Source: Caldifarciminota bacterium (lineage in GTDB: Bacteria > Hydrothermota > Hydrothermia > LBFQ01). From it: DNA of 46,770 bases. The translations under genes and the position numbers were made by a program. Shown here one piece after another: positions 15,005 through 24,357 of the stretch. The stretch is from positions 1 through 46,770 of the forward strand of contig JALWZG010000078.1 in assembly GCA_027002825.1 (NCBI GenBank). Direction: 5' to 3'. Below the pieces are notes generated by a model that made no database searches, was not told the origin of the DNA, and saw nothing but the letters and a program-made list of their open reading frames with translations. Positions within the stretch are counted from its first letter, which is position 1, and each line of letters begins with the position of its first letter.

Positions 15005-17308
15005 ATGCTTTGGGTTTTGAACAGCATCCCACCTTTGTGGATAAACGGTCATGAGGTTGGACCCGTGAAAAGCGGTATAACGGACGTGAAATACCACGTG
15101 CTGCAGTTCTCCGGTCCGGTCTTCCCCCACCAAAAGGCCGAACTGCGCTCCATGGGTATAAGGTTTTACAACTACTATCCCAAGAACGCCTTTCTGGTGA
15201 AGGCGCCTCCCAAAGCCTTAAGGGAGGCCTTGAGAAAACCTTATGTGGCGAGGGTTGTTCCCCTACTCCCGGCCTACAAACTCCCGTTGCACTTCCGTGA
15301 AAAGCTGAACACGTGCTATTACAGGGAAGGGGATTCCTACAGGGTCAGGCTCGTACTGGCGGATCCCGGGGACGTGCAGAGCGTCAGGAGAGTCGCAGAG
15401 GCGTCCGGCTTAGAGGTGATATCCACCGATGCCCACGTTCCCTATGTAGAGGTTTCCGGAGAGGTTTCCAAAATCCTTCCCCTCTCCGAAAACGAAGACG
15501 TGATATACCTGGAGTTCAGGCACCCCTTGGTGCTTTTCAACAACAGGAAGGCCGTGGTCCATCAATCCGGATTTTTCACCGACCTGCAAGACGTATCCGA
15601 CCCCAACGATACCGTGGTCTGGAAAAAGGGGATAAAGGGGCAGAACGAAATACTCGGCCACAACGATGATGGACTTGACAGAAACCACTGCTTCTTCTCC
15701 GGAAACGTGGGTGGGCAGCCCAAGGTAGTGGACCTCTGCGATTACGACTCAGGTGGATGCGGCGTGGCGGGTCTACCGGCGGGGAGTGGATGTGATGGGT
15801 TTCCCCCTGGGACCGGTTGCCACGGAACGCACACGGCGGGAACCGCTTTGGGCTACTCGGACGCCACCTCTTCGGCCTCCGAAACCTACAAAGGCCTCGC
15901 CCCTATGGCCCGCCTCATATCCCAAACACCCCTGGCAGGGGGGTCCGCCGGGTTTACCACCGTCCTTCAGGACGCCTACGATCGGGGGGCGAGGGTCCAC
16001 ACCAACAGCTGGGGAAGCGTCTGTTTCTTCGGGTTTTGCGCGCCTTCGGATTACTCAACGGAATCCCGCGCAACCGACCTGTTCGTCTGGAACAACCCGG
16101 ATATGACGGTCGTTTTCGCCGCGGGAAACCACGGGGACGCCACCTGTATAAGCGGCTGCTATCGTGAGGCCTCGGATCCCGCGTCCGCCAAAAACGACAT
16201 AACCGTGGGGGCTATGGAGAGGACCTCGGACGCCAAGACCAGCTGGAGCGCCTACGGCTCCTACCCCTCGGGGAGGTTCAGCGTGGATCTCATGACGGTC
16301 GGAGGTCTGACATATTCCGCCGAGGGAGGTACACCGTGCGATATTACGACGTCCAACACGTGGGAAGGCACGTCTATGGCGGCACCGGCCGCAGCCGGTG
16401 CGGCTCTTCTGATAAGGCAGTATTACAGGGAGGGGTGGTATGGAGACGGGACACAGGGTTCGGCGGCCTCCCACAACCCTTCGGCGGCTCTGGTAAAGGC
16501 CTCACTTCTGGCTTCCGCCGTGCCGATATCGGGCGATGGGGACAACGGTGGGGACAACCCTGTTCCGAACGGGAACGAGGGTGCTGGTAGGTTGGTTCTT
16601 GACAACGTGATGTATTTCTCTCCGGAGGACGATTGGAACAGTCCTGCGGATTCCTCGGACGTGAGGAAGTCAAGGCTGTGGTTTGTGGACAACACGTCAG
16701 GGATAAGCACATCGCAGCAGCACACCTACAGCATAGACATATGCAACCAGAACGTTGTGACGAGGTTTGTGCTGGTCTGGAGCGATTATCCTGGGTCAAC
16801 GGGGTGTGCGAGGGGGGGTGGATGCCTTGTGAACGACCTTGACCTTGAGGTTTTGGGTCCTGGGGGTGAGGTTTTCATAGGGAACGCCCCCACCTCTGGT
16901 GTTGACAACCTGACACCGGATGACAACACCATTTCACCCGACAGGGTCAACACTTGGGAGATCGTCCGTATAAAGAACGCCACACCCGGAACCTACACCG
17001 TGAGGGTTAAGGGTTATAACGTCCCCCAGGGTCCACAGCCCTATGCCCTCGTCGTATCAGGCGGATTGGGACCTTGCACGGCGGTGGAATCCATAGAGGT
17101 GGAAAAGACCGGAACAAACCTGACGGTTGAAGGGCGCACACTGAAGGTTGAAGGGAAGGGGAGGATAACCGTTTATACGGCCGACGGTAGAAAGGTCGTT
17201 GAGCGGACGTTTAACGGTCGCACGGACATAACCTTAAAGCCCGGTGTGTACTTCGTCAGACTCTCATCCAAAGGAGTCTCCCGCCTTGCGAGGTACGTTA
17301 TAAGGTGA
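15005..17308 (+). CDS. S8 subtilisin-like serine peptidase (kp43-like layout) with T9SS-type-A-like C-terminal domain
   Basis: Catalytic Asp (HNDDGLD), His (GCHGTHTAGT), Ser (GTSMAAPAAAGAAL); C-terminal VYTADGRKVVERTF...LKPGVYFVRLSSKGVSRLARYVIR; ORF is open back to a TTG at 14978. Confidence 0.88.
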   Translation: MLWVLNSIPPLWINGHEVGPVKSGITDVKYHVLQFSGPVFPHQKAELRSMGIRFYNYYPKNAFLVKAPPKALREALRKPYVARVVPLLPAYKLPLHFREKLNTCYYREGDSYRVRLVLADPGDVQSVRRVAEASGLEVISTDAHVPYVEVSGEVSKILPLSENEDVIYLEFRHPLVLFNNRKAVVHQSGFFTDLQDVSDPNDTVVWKKGIKGQNEILGHNDDGLDRNHCFFSGNVGGQPKVVDLCDYDSGGCGVAGLPAGSGCDGFPPGTGCHGTHTAGTALGYSDATSSASETYKGLAPMARLISQTPLAGGSAGFTTVLQDAYDRGARVHTNSWGSVCFFGFCAPSDYSTESRATDLFVWNNPDMTVVFAAGNHGDATCISGCYREASDPASAKNDITVGAMERTSDAKTSWSAYGSYPSGRFSVDLMTVGGLTYSAEGGTPCDITTSNTWEGTSMAAPAAAGAALLIRQYYREGWYGDGTQGSAASHNPSAALVKASLLASAVPISGDGDNGGDNPVPNGNEGAGRLVLDNVMYFSPEDDWNSPADSSDVRKSRLWFVDNTSGISTSQQHTYSIDICNQNVVTRFVLVWSDYPGSTGCARGGGCLVNDLDLEVLGPGGEVFIGNAPTSGVDNLTPDDNTISPDRVNTWEIVRIKNATPGTYTVRVKGYNVPQGPQPYALVVSGGLGPCTAVESIEVEKTGTNLTVEGRTLKVEGKGRITVYTADGRKVVERTFNGRTDITLKPGVYFVRLSSKGVSRLARYVIR

Positions 17309-18155
17309 TCCGGGGTAGGAGGGCGGTCAGAAGGGAAAAGGCCGCCCTCCCGTTTGGATGCGCCAAAAGGCTCCTCAAGGCGTAGAGGAGGGCATCCCTC
17401 CTCCTTCCCCTCCTCCTGGCCATATCGGAGAGGAAGGCGTACAGATTGGACGAAACCCTTTTGTAAATCCCATGGGGCGCATAACCCCTTATCTCCTCAA
17501 GCACCCTTTCCCTCAGCCCCAGCTCTTCCTGCCTCCTTCTTAGACTGTCCTCCCGGTTCATGTAGTGGGCCAGACCGGGGAAGTCCTCGTAATCCAGACC
17601 GTATCTGAGGACAAGCCTGAGCGAGAACTCCCAGTCCTCCAGCAGGGTCAACCTCTCGTTGAATCCACCGAGGTCCAAAAAGACCTCCCTCCGCAACATC
17701 AGTGATCCCACCTGTGGGATCACGCCTTCCCTGGAGAAGGGGTAGAGAATGCGTTCCCTTAAAGGTTTTTCACTCCTTCCGTACGCGAGACCCATACCTC
17801 TTCCGGTTTTGTCCAAAACGAGGACGTTGCACATGGTGGCCGGAGCTCCCGTCCTCTCCATTCTCATCACCTGGCGTTCTATCTTCCCCTCCAAATACTC
17901 GTCGTCATCGTCAAGGAAGGTTATGAAAGGGGCATCGGTCAGAAGCGCCAGACGGTTTCTCACGTAAGACGGGTTTCCCGTGTGGTCAAACCTGAAAACC
18001 TTAACCTTTGGCAGATCCACGGAGACGGGTGGATCGCTGCCGTCATCGCCCACCAAAACCTCAACTTCAACGTCCGCTTTTAAAGCGCTTCTGACAGCCC
18101 TCTCCAACAGCTCATGCCTGTTGTAGGTGGGTATAAGGACGGCTACCCTTACCAC
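17298..18155 (-). CDS. Family 2 glycosyltransferase
   Basis: VAVLIPTYNRHELLERAVRSAL...VLVGDDGSDPP...FITFLDDDDEYLEGKI. Confidence 0.88.
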   Translation of the reverse strand: MVRVAVLIPTYNRHELLERAVRSALKADVEVEVLVGDDGSDPPVSVDLPKVKVFRFDHTGNPSYVRNRLALLTDAPFITFLDDDDEYLEGKIERQVMRMERTGAPATMCNVLVLDKTGRGMGLAYGRSEKPLRERILYPFSREGVIPQVGSLMLRREVFLDLGGFNERLTLLEDWEFSLRLVLRYGLDYEDFPGLAHYMNREDSLRRRQEELGLRERVLEEIRGYAPHGIYKRVSSNLYAFLSDMARRRGRRRDALLYALRSLLAHPNGRAAFSLLTALLPRITL

Positions 18156-19126
18156 AGGGCCTCGTAGACCACCATACCCTTTCGTGAAGCGGCGAAGATG
18201 TACCTACCCTTCACCACTATATCGAACACGTAATCCCCCTTGTATATCGGAGGTCGGTAGTAGGCCACCTCCACCTTCTTGAACGGATCCACGACGCTTA
18301 TACCCCCGTCTCCGAACGCCACGTATACCAGTCTGTTTATAGCCCTGACGTTCAGGACGGATCCCCTACCCTTTGCTACCCGCACGAGCTTGGGTTCCCT
18401 CACGTCCGATACGTCGCACAGGGCGATACCGTCCCTCCCCAAGGCCACGTAGGCTATATCCCCTTCAACGTCAACGCTTATGGCGAAGGGGACAACCGTC
18501 TTTCCGTCTTTATCCTTGAACTTCAAAGGGAGATGGCTTACAAGCCTGGGCTTGCGGGGGTTGGAAACATCGTATATCTTCAGGCCGGATCTACCCGCCG
18601 CCACGTACGCGTACCTACCCCTTACGGATATTCCCCTGGTAAATCCACCCGTCTTCGTAAGGCTTACCAACCTAGGTCTTTTCGGATTGGCCACACTGAC
18701 TATGGCAAAGCCGCTGTCCCCTACGGTTACGTAGAGGTAATTACCCTTTCTGACGATCGCCATGGCCGTGTCCTTCAGGTTGAGGCTGGTGATCTCGGAG
18801 GCTGTGTTCGGGTTTGAGACGTTGAAGACGGAAAGCCCTTTGTACCCGTGGGCGGCGTAGAGGTATCCACCCCTCTCCTCAAGTCCAAGGGGAAAGTTGG
18901 TGGTGCTTATGGTCGTTTCCCTGAAAAGGCTTTCCGGCTGCGATATATCCACGACGTAAATCCTGCGCAGAGATGAGAGATAGGCGTACCTCTTTCCCAC
19001 GGTTATGGAGAAACAGGGTGTGGGGAGTCTTAAACGTTTTACAAGCCTTATGTTTGAGGAATCGGGCAGGTACTTCTCCTTCTCCGAAGGTACGTTCCAC
19101 TGCTGCGAGATGAGGACCAAGAGCAT
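18149..19126 (-). CDS. LVIVD-repeat beta-propeller protein
   Basis: Tandem blades 'vrGryAYVA.g..GL.IyDVSnP..P.lvs'; in-frame TAA fixes the start at 19126. Confidence 0.8.
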   Translation of the reverse strand: MLLVLISQQWNVPSEKEKYLPDSSNIRLVKRLRLPTPCFSITVGKRYAYLSSLRRIYVVDISQPESLFRETTISTTNFPLGLEERGGYLYAAHGYKGLSVFNVSNPNTASEITSLNLKDTAMAIVRKGNYLYVTVGDSGFAIVSVANPKRPRLVSLTKTGGFTRGISVRGRYAYVAAGRSGLKIYDVSNPRKPRLVSHLPLKFKDKDGKTVVPFAISVDVEGDIAYVALGRDGIALCDVSDVREPKLVRVAKGRGSVLNVRAINRLVYVAFGDGGISVVDPFKKVEVAYYRPPIYKGDYVFDIVVKGRYIFAASRKGMVVYEALW

Positions 19127-19132
19127 ATTGGT

Positions 19133-19138
19133 ATTTTA
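19133..19138 (-). promoter_or_regulatory. -10 hexamer TAAAAT (minus strand), 6 nt before the ATG at 19126
   Basis: CTTAAAATACCAAT-ATG on the minus strand. Confidence 0.5.
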
Positions 19139-19144
19139 AGCCTG

Positions 19145-21475
19145 TCAGAAGGTCATACCCAACTGGAAGTGGGGCGTCCACCCGCGGGAGGGTTCGTCAA
19201 AACCGTAGGCTATGTCCACACCCATTATTCCCAAAAGGGGTATCTGGGCCCTGAAACCCACACCGGCCGAACGCTTCACATCCATCGGGTCAACTGTCCT
19301 CAGCTCCCACCACACGTTGCCGGCCTCCGCAAAAGCCAAGAGGTAGAAGTTTTCGCTCGGCCTTATACGGAACTCATAGGTTAATACGGAGAACACCTTC
19401 CCGCCGATCGTCATACCCCCCACCCTCGTACCCACACTCCTGAGAGGGTATCCCCTCAGACCGTAAAACCCCACGTCCCCGAGGAGGAAGTACTCAAAGA
19501 AAGGTATGGAGGCGTCCGAGTTGAAACCCGTCAAAAGACCACCCCTTATTCGGAAGGCGTTTATGACCTTGTCCCCTCCCCAGAAGGGAAAGGGTTTGAA
19601 GAACTGCCCCTCGGGAAAATGTCTGAAGAAATGCACATCACCGCCGAGTGGTCCACCCACCATGTCCAGCTGGTAGGAGAGGCGGATACCGTTCATGGCG
19701 TTGAAAATCCTATCCCTTGAGTCGTAATAAACCGTTCCGGAGAGTGTGGACATGAATATGCCCGCGTTCTTATCGTTCCAGAAATCGTAAAAGGGTTGAC
19801 CCTCGTATTTGGGGTTTATCCCGTAGAGCCTTATCCTTTCGAGTTTGTAAAAACCGCTCACACCCCAGTACGTCCCGAAGATCTTCCTTCCAAGGCTAAC
19901 CTGACCCCCTATGCTGTTCTGCCAGAAGTCAAAGTAGTAGCTCGTGAGATAGTAAACGCTACCACCTACACTTATGGGTTCACCCCTAAACCAAGGTTCT
20001 GAGAAGGAGATGCGGAAGTTCTTCCTCCACGTACCGTACTCCAAAATCAGGGCCACGTTCTGACCTCTGCCGAGGAAGTTGGGTTGCTGGAGGGACAGGT
20101 TTCCGAACAGACCTTCAAGTTGACTGTAGCTAACCCCCGCGCTTATCTGCCCCGTGGGTCTCTCCCTCACGTGAACGTTCAGGTCTATCCAGAGGGAATC
20201 GTCGGGGACGGGAGAGAAATCGGGTTGGACGATTTCAAAGTAGTTCAGGAAATAGAGGTTCCTGATGCTCCTTATGAGTTTGGAGCGTGAGAAGTACTCA
20301 CCCGGAAACATCCAAAGCTCCCTCCTTATAACCCTCTCATAGGTTCTGGTGTTGCCGAAGATGTTCACAAGCCTGACCTTAACCCGCCAGTTCTCCGTTA
20401 TTGAAAACCTGAGGTTTATCAGGCTGTCCTCAACATCCCTTCTCTCGTCCACCCTCGCGTAAATGTATCCGGAGTCGGCGTAAAGCCCCAATACCTCCTG
20501 TTTTATCATGTTATACTTGCTCTGGGAGTAGAGGGTGGGGTCCAGGGCGTGGGCGGCGCCGTACCAAAACCTGTACTTTATCCTGTCCCACCAAGAAACC
20601 CTTTTCCTCACCCTCTCCGCCAGCTCACGTAGGGTTTTCCCGTCAAAGACCTCATTTCCCTCAAACTCAACATCCCCGAACCTGTACCTCTTCCCCTCGC
20701 TGAGGAAAACGACCAAACCCATAAACCCCTTCTCCATCTTGACCGTTTTGAAGGAGTCCACCTTGGCGTCGGGATAGCCGTGATCGTGGTAAAACCTCTC
20801 AATCCTCCTCAGATCCTCTTCCCACTTCTCCTCATCAAAGATGTACCAACTCGTAAAACGCAACCACCACCTGTAGGGCTTGGTGTGGATTATCCGGCTC
20901 AGGGTAAGGTCTGAGTAGGCCTTGTTCCCCTTGAACTCTATAAACCCGACCTTGAACTTCTCACCCTCCTTCACCTTGAACTTCACCTCCACCTCTCCCT
21001 TCTTGTCCGGCTTACCCACCTCGTACTCAACCTCCGCTTGGAGATAGCCCTTCTTGTGGTATATCCTCTCAACGAGACGCTTCATCTTAAAGAGGTTTCT
21101 CTCCGTCGCCGGCCTGTTTTTGAACACCTTGTTCAGGGTATCGGTGAAGGTCTTGGATTTCACCTTTTTCGCCCCCTCCACCTTTATCCTTTTGATGCGA
21201 GGAGCCTCCTTCAGGTCAAAGAGGAGGTCAAGGGTATCACCGCGAAGCATCCCGAGGACTTTTACATCGTCAAAAAACCCCAGATCCCACAGCCTTTTGA
21301 GGACATCCTTAAAACCCACAAATGTGATCCTCTGTCCCCTCTCCAACTTTATGGCGTTCCTCAGGACCTGGTGGTTGGTCCATCTCACACCGAGGAACTG
21401 GACCTCTCCCACGTAAACCTCTTTCGGCCTTTGGGAGGTATCAACCGGGGAAAGCACCGTAATCCATAACAACAT
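19145..21475 (-). CDS. bamA: Outer membrane protein assembly factor BamA / Omp85
   Basis: Repeated POTRA domains (YVGEVQFLGV..., RIKRIKVEGAKKVKS..., KVGFIEFKGNKAYSD..., RFGDVEFEGNEVFDG..., KVRLVNIFGNTRTYE...) and C-terminal 16-stranded-type barrel. Confidence 0.93.
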   Translation of the reverse strand: MLLWITVLSPVDTSQRPKEVYVGEVQFLGVRWTNHQVLRNAIKLERGQRITFVGFKDVLKRLWDLGFFDDVKVLGMLRGDTLDLLFDLKEAPRIKRIKVEGAKKVKSKTFTDTLNKVFKNRPATERNLFKMKRLVERIYHKKGYLQAEVEYEVGKPDKKGEVEVKFKVKEGEKFKVGFIEFKGNKAYSDLTLSRIIHTKPYRWWLRFTSWYIFDEEKWEEDLRRIERFYHDHGYPDAKVDSFKTVKMEKGFMGLVVFLSEGKRYRFGDVEFEGNEVFDGKTLRELAERVRKRVSWWDRIKYRFWYGAAHALDPTLYSQSKYNMIKQEVLGLYADSGYIYARVDERRDVEDSLINLRFSITENWRVKVRLVNIFGNTRTYERVIRRELWMFPGEYFSRSKLIRSIRNLYFLNYFEIVQPDFSPVPDDSLWIDLNVHVRERPTGQISAGVSYSQLEGLFGNLSLQQPNFLGRGQNVALILEYGTWRKNFRISFSEPWFRGEPISVGGSVYYLTSYYFDFWQNSIGGQVSLGRKIFGTYWGVSGFYKLERIRLYGINPKYEGQPFYDFWNDKNAGIFMSTLSGTVYYDSRDRIFNAMNGIRLSYQLDMVGGPLGGDVHFFRHFPEGQFFKPFPFWGGDKVINAFRIRGGLLTGFNSDASIPFFEYFLLGDVGFYGLRGYPLRSVGTRVGGMTIGGKVFSVLTYEFRIRPSENFYLLAFAEAGNVWWELRTVDPMDVKRSAGVGFRAQIPLLGIMGVDIAYGFDEPSRGWTPHFQLGMTF

Positions 21476-21484
21476 GGAAGAGGT

Positions 21485-21490
21485 ATTCTA
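21485..21490 (-). promoter_or_regulatory. -10 hexamer TAGAAT (minus strand), 9 nt before the bamA ATG
   Basis: GTGTAGAATACCTCTTCC-ATG; the TAG is also an in-frame stop. Confidence 0.55.
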
Positions 21491-21503
21491 CACTTGAACG
21501 AAG

Positions 21504-21577
21504 TGGGCGCGGGAGGAGTCGAACCTCCGACCTCTCGCATGTCAAACGAGCGCTCTAACCACCTGAGCTACGCGCCC
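21504..21577 (-). tRNA. tRNA-Val(GAC)
   Basis: Reverse complement GGGCGCGTAGCTCAGGTGGTTAGAGCGCTCGTTTGACATGCGAGAGGTCGGAGGTTCGACTCCTCCCGCGCCCA; anticodon GAC. Confidence 0.95.
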
Positions 21578-21642
21578 AAGCGAGGATGATATTATAAACC
21601 CGAACAACCGGTCGGTGGGAACACCGCTTTCCCTTTCGGCTC

Positions 21643-21648
21643 TATAAT
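21643..21648 (+). promoter_or_regulatory. -10 hexamer TATAAT, 16 nt before the rhodanese ATG
   Basis: CTCTATAATACAAGCTCAGGGAGAT-ATG. Confidence 0.5.
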
Positions 21649-21664
21649 ACAAGCTCAGGGAGAT

Positions 21665-22303
21665 ATGTTGGGGGTTTTGTCCTTTACGTTCATAAGCGCG
21701 GACAGTCTAGTGAAGCGCCTTGACAGTTTTACGGTTGTGGACGTTCGGAGCTCATATGAGTACAGGACCGAACACATAAAGGGGGCGATCTCTGCCCCCC
21801 TCAGATTCCTGAAGAAACACATAGAAAACGGTATAATACCCCTGGACAAACCCCTGGTCTTTTACTGCGGATGTCCCCACCACCTCTCGACCATGGCCGC
21901 CAAGATCGCCGAGGGTATGGGTATAGGGGATGTGTACGTCCTGGACGAGGGGTTCTTCGTCTGGAGGGATAGGGGTTATCCCACCGAAGGGGAGAGGAAG
22001 GGTAAAGAACCGAACTACTTTTACGTAAAGGGGTTTGTCAGGGTGGACGGACTTCCCCTGAAGTACGCCAGGATCTTCTTCGTGGAGAAGAAAAACGGAC
22101 AGGTTGAGATGGAGATAACGGACGGAAGGGGGTATTACGAGGGTAGGCTCCCCTTTTACGATATACAGCCCGGTGATACCGTCCTCCTTTACATAGGCAC
22201 ATCCTCCGACTATAAAATCTTCACCTTACCCCCGAAGAGGGGTGAGAAGTGGGGAGCTGTTATAAACGTTGAAGACAACTCTTTGAGGGTAGACCCCCTG
22301 TAG
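21665..22303 (+). CDS. Rhodanese-like domain protein with C-terminal beta-sandwich-like domain
   Basis: FTVVDVRSSYEYRTEHIKGAISAPL...VFYCGCPHHLSTMAAKIAEGMG...VLDEGFFVWRDRGYP. Confidence 0.82.
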   Translation: MLGVLSFTFISADSLVKRLDSFTVVDVRSSYEYRTEHIKGAISAPLRFLKKHIENGIIPLDKPLVFYCGCPHHLSTMAAKIAEGMGIGDVYVLDEGFFVWRDRGYPTEGERKGKEPNYFYVKGFVRVDGLPLKYARIFFVEKKNGQVEMEITDGRGYYEGRLPFYDIQPGDTVLLYIGTSSDYKIFTLPPKRGEKWGAVINVEDNSLRVDPL

Positions 22304-22334
22304 CAGAGCAAGGGGATTCAAAAAGGAGGAGTGT

Positions 22335-23636
22335 ATGGCTGTGTCCTTGGAGGAACTTCAGGAGAAGAAGATATCCGAGCTTTACGAGATGGCGAAGGAG
22401 CTCGGCATACAGGATTACGCCCAGCTGGAGAAGGAGGATCTGATAAAACGGATTTTGGAAGCGGAGAGCAAGAAGGAAGGCCTCATATGGAAGGAGGGTG
22501 TGCTTGAGATACACTCCGAGGGCTTCGGTTTTTTGAGGTCCCCGGCCAACAACTTAAACCCAAGCCCCGAAGACGCCTACGTCGCATCATCGGTTATAAA
22601 GAAACTCGGCCTCAGGCCGGGGGATTACGTGGAGGGTTTCGCCAAGAAGGCTACGGGGGATAAGGCCAAAAACGACCCCATGATCAAGATAATCAAGGTC
22701 TCAGGTTATCCCGTTGAGGTCAGTAAGGCGAGGCCGGTCTTTGAGAGGTTGACCCCCTACTACCCAACCGAGAGGATAAGGCTTGAGAATCCCGAAGACG
22801 ACGATATTTCCATGAGGATCGTGGACCTCTTCGTACCCGTGGGGAAGGGGCAAAGGGGCCTTATAGTGGCCCCTCCGAGATCGGGTAAAACCGTCCTGCT
22901 CCAGAAGATCGCCAAGTCCATCGTCAGGAATCACCCGGAGATCCATCTGATAATCCTCCTCATAGACGAGCGTCCGGAGGAGGTGACGGACTTTCAAAGG
23001 GTCGTCCCCCAGGCCGAGATCTTTTACTCAACCTTTGACCAAACACCTGAGAAGCACACCCACATGGCCGAGCTCGTCCTTGAGAGGGCGAAGAGGTTGG
23101 TCGAGGCCAAAAGGGATGTGGTCATACTTCTGGACTCACTGACACGTCTGACCAGGGCGTACAACCTCATAACCCCGTCAACGGGCAAGACCCTTTCCGG
23201 TGGTATAGAGTCCGCCGCCTTTGTCAAACCCAAAAAGTTCTTCGGAGCCGCGAGGAACATAGAGGAGGGTGGTAGCCTTACCATACTGGCCACCGCCCTG
23301 ATCGAAACCGGCTCCAGGATGGACGAGGTCATATTTGAGGAGTTCAAGGGTACGGGGAACATGGAGCTGGTCCTTAGCCGACAGTTGGCCGAGAGGCGTA
23401 TATTCCCGGCCATAGACCTCCACAGGTCGGGTACGCGAAAGGAGGAGCTCATACTGTCCCCCGAGGAACTCGAAAAGGTGTGGTACATACGGAAGGTCAT
23501 ATCCTCGCTTTCAACCATAGACGCCATGGAGTTGATAAAGCGGCGTATGGAGAAGTACCCCACAAACGCCGAGTTCTTGCAATCCCTAATGTACGAACCC
23601 CTTGAGCCACCTACCAAGGAAAGCATCTACGGATGA
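22335..23636 (+). CDS. rho: Transcription termination factor Rho
   Basis: GFGFLRSPANNLNPSPEDAYVASSVIKKLGLRPGD; GQRGLIVAPPRSGKTVLLQKIA; LIDERPEEVTDFQR; preceded by AAGGAGG. Confidence 0.97.
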   Translation: MAVSLEELQEKKISELYEMAKELGIQDYAQLEKEDLIKRILEAESKKEGLIWKEGVLEIHSEGFGFLRSPANNLNPSPEDAYVASSVIKKLGLRPGDYVEGFAKKATGDKAKNDPMIKIIKVSGYPVEVSKARPVFERLTPYYPTERIRLENPEDDDISMRIVDLFVPVGKGQRGLIVAPPRSGKTVLLQKIAKSIVRNHPEIHLIILLIDERPEEVTDFQRVVPQAEIFYSTFDQTPEKHTHMAELVLERAKRLVEAKRDVVILLDSLTRLTRAYNLITPSTGKTLSGGIESAAFVKPKKFFGAARNIEEGGSLTILATALIETGSRMDEVIFEEFKGTGNMELVLSRQLAERRIFPAIDLHRSGTRKEELILSPEELEKVWYIRKVISSLSTIDAMELIKRRMEKYPTNAEFLQSLMYEPLEPPTKESIYG

Positions 23637-24325
23637 AAAGGGTTCGGGCGATAGTGTTTGACCTGGACAACACGCTCGTGGACTTCATGAGGATGAAGAG
23701 GGAGGCCGTGAGGGCGGCGGCGGAGGCGATGGTGGGGGCCGGATTGAGGATGAGGCCTGAAGAGGTTTACGAGGAGATCTTCAAGATTTACGAAAAGGAG
23801 GGTATAGAGGACCAGACCGTCTTCAACAAACTCCTGGAAAAGATACTGGGCAGGGTTGACTGGCACATACTCGCATCGGGTATAGTGGCCTACAGGAGGT
23901 CCAAGGAGGCGAACCTGAGACCCTACCCAAACGTGAAAAAACTCCTTGTGGAACTCCTGAAAAGGGGTTATAAACTGGCGGTGGTATCGGATGCCCCACG
24001 CCTTCAGGCCTGGACCAGGCTCGTTGAGGCATCCCTGGACCCCTTTTTTGACGTCGTTATCACCTATGAGGATACCTATGAGAGAAAACCGGCTGCCGCC
24101 CCTTTTAAGAAGGCCCTGGAAGGTCTGGGAGTGGAACCGGAGAGGGCGGTGATGGTGGGCGATTGGGCTGAAAGGGACGTGGTGGGGGCGAAGACGTTGG
24201 GTATGATAACCGTGTTCGCGAGGTACGGGGATACCTTCGGGACGGAGAACTCCGGGGCCGATTACGAGGTTGAGGATCCCCTTGAGATACTGGAGATAGT
24301 TGAGGGGTTAAACCGGGAGACTTGA
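23633..24325 (+). CDS. HAD family hydrolase
   Basis: IVFDLDNTLVDFM...VVSDAPRLQAW...KPAAAPFKKALEGLGVEPERAVMVGDWAERDVVGAKTLGM. Confidence 0.9.
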   Translation: MKRVRAIVFDLDNTLVDFMRMKREAVRAAAEAMVGAGLRMRPEEVYEEIFKIYEKEGIEDQTVFNKLLEKILGRVDWHILASGIVAYRRSKEANLRPYPNVKKLLVELLKRGYKLAVVSDAPRLQAWTRLVEASLDPFFDVVITYEDTYERKPAAAPFKKALEGLGVEPERAVMVGDWAERDVVGAKTLGMITVFARYGDTFGTENSGADYEVEDPLEILEIVEGLNRET

Positions 24326-24351
24326 CAGGACCTGAGCCGCAGCGTTAAAAT
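24322..24351 (+). promoter_or_regulatory. Promoter TTGACA-18-TAAAAT, ending 6 nt before the ATG at 24358
   Basis: TTGACA 24322-24327 (overlaps the HAD stop codon), TAAAAT 24346-24351. Confidence 0.7.
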
Positions 24352-24357
24352 ACGCAA

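Noticed and set aside
16055-16474. 139-aa minus-strand ORF and neighbouring overlapping frames
   Set aside because: Several simultaneous alternative frames inside the subtilase gene; only the + frame carries catalytic motifs.
23024-23626. 200-aa minus-strand ORF
   Set aside because: Antisense shadow of rho; Ser/Met-rich with no homology cue.
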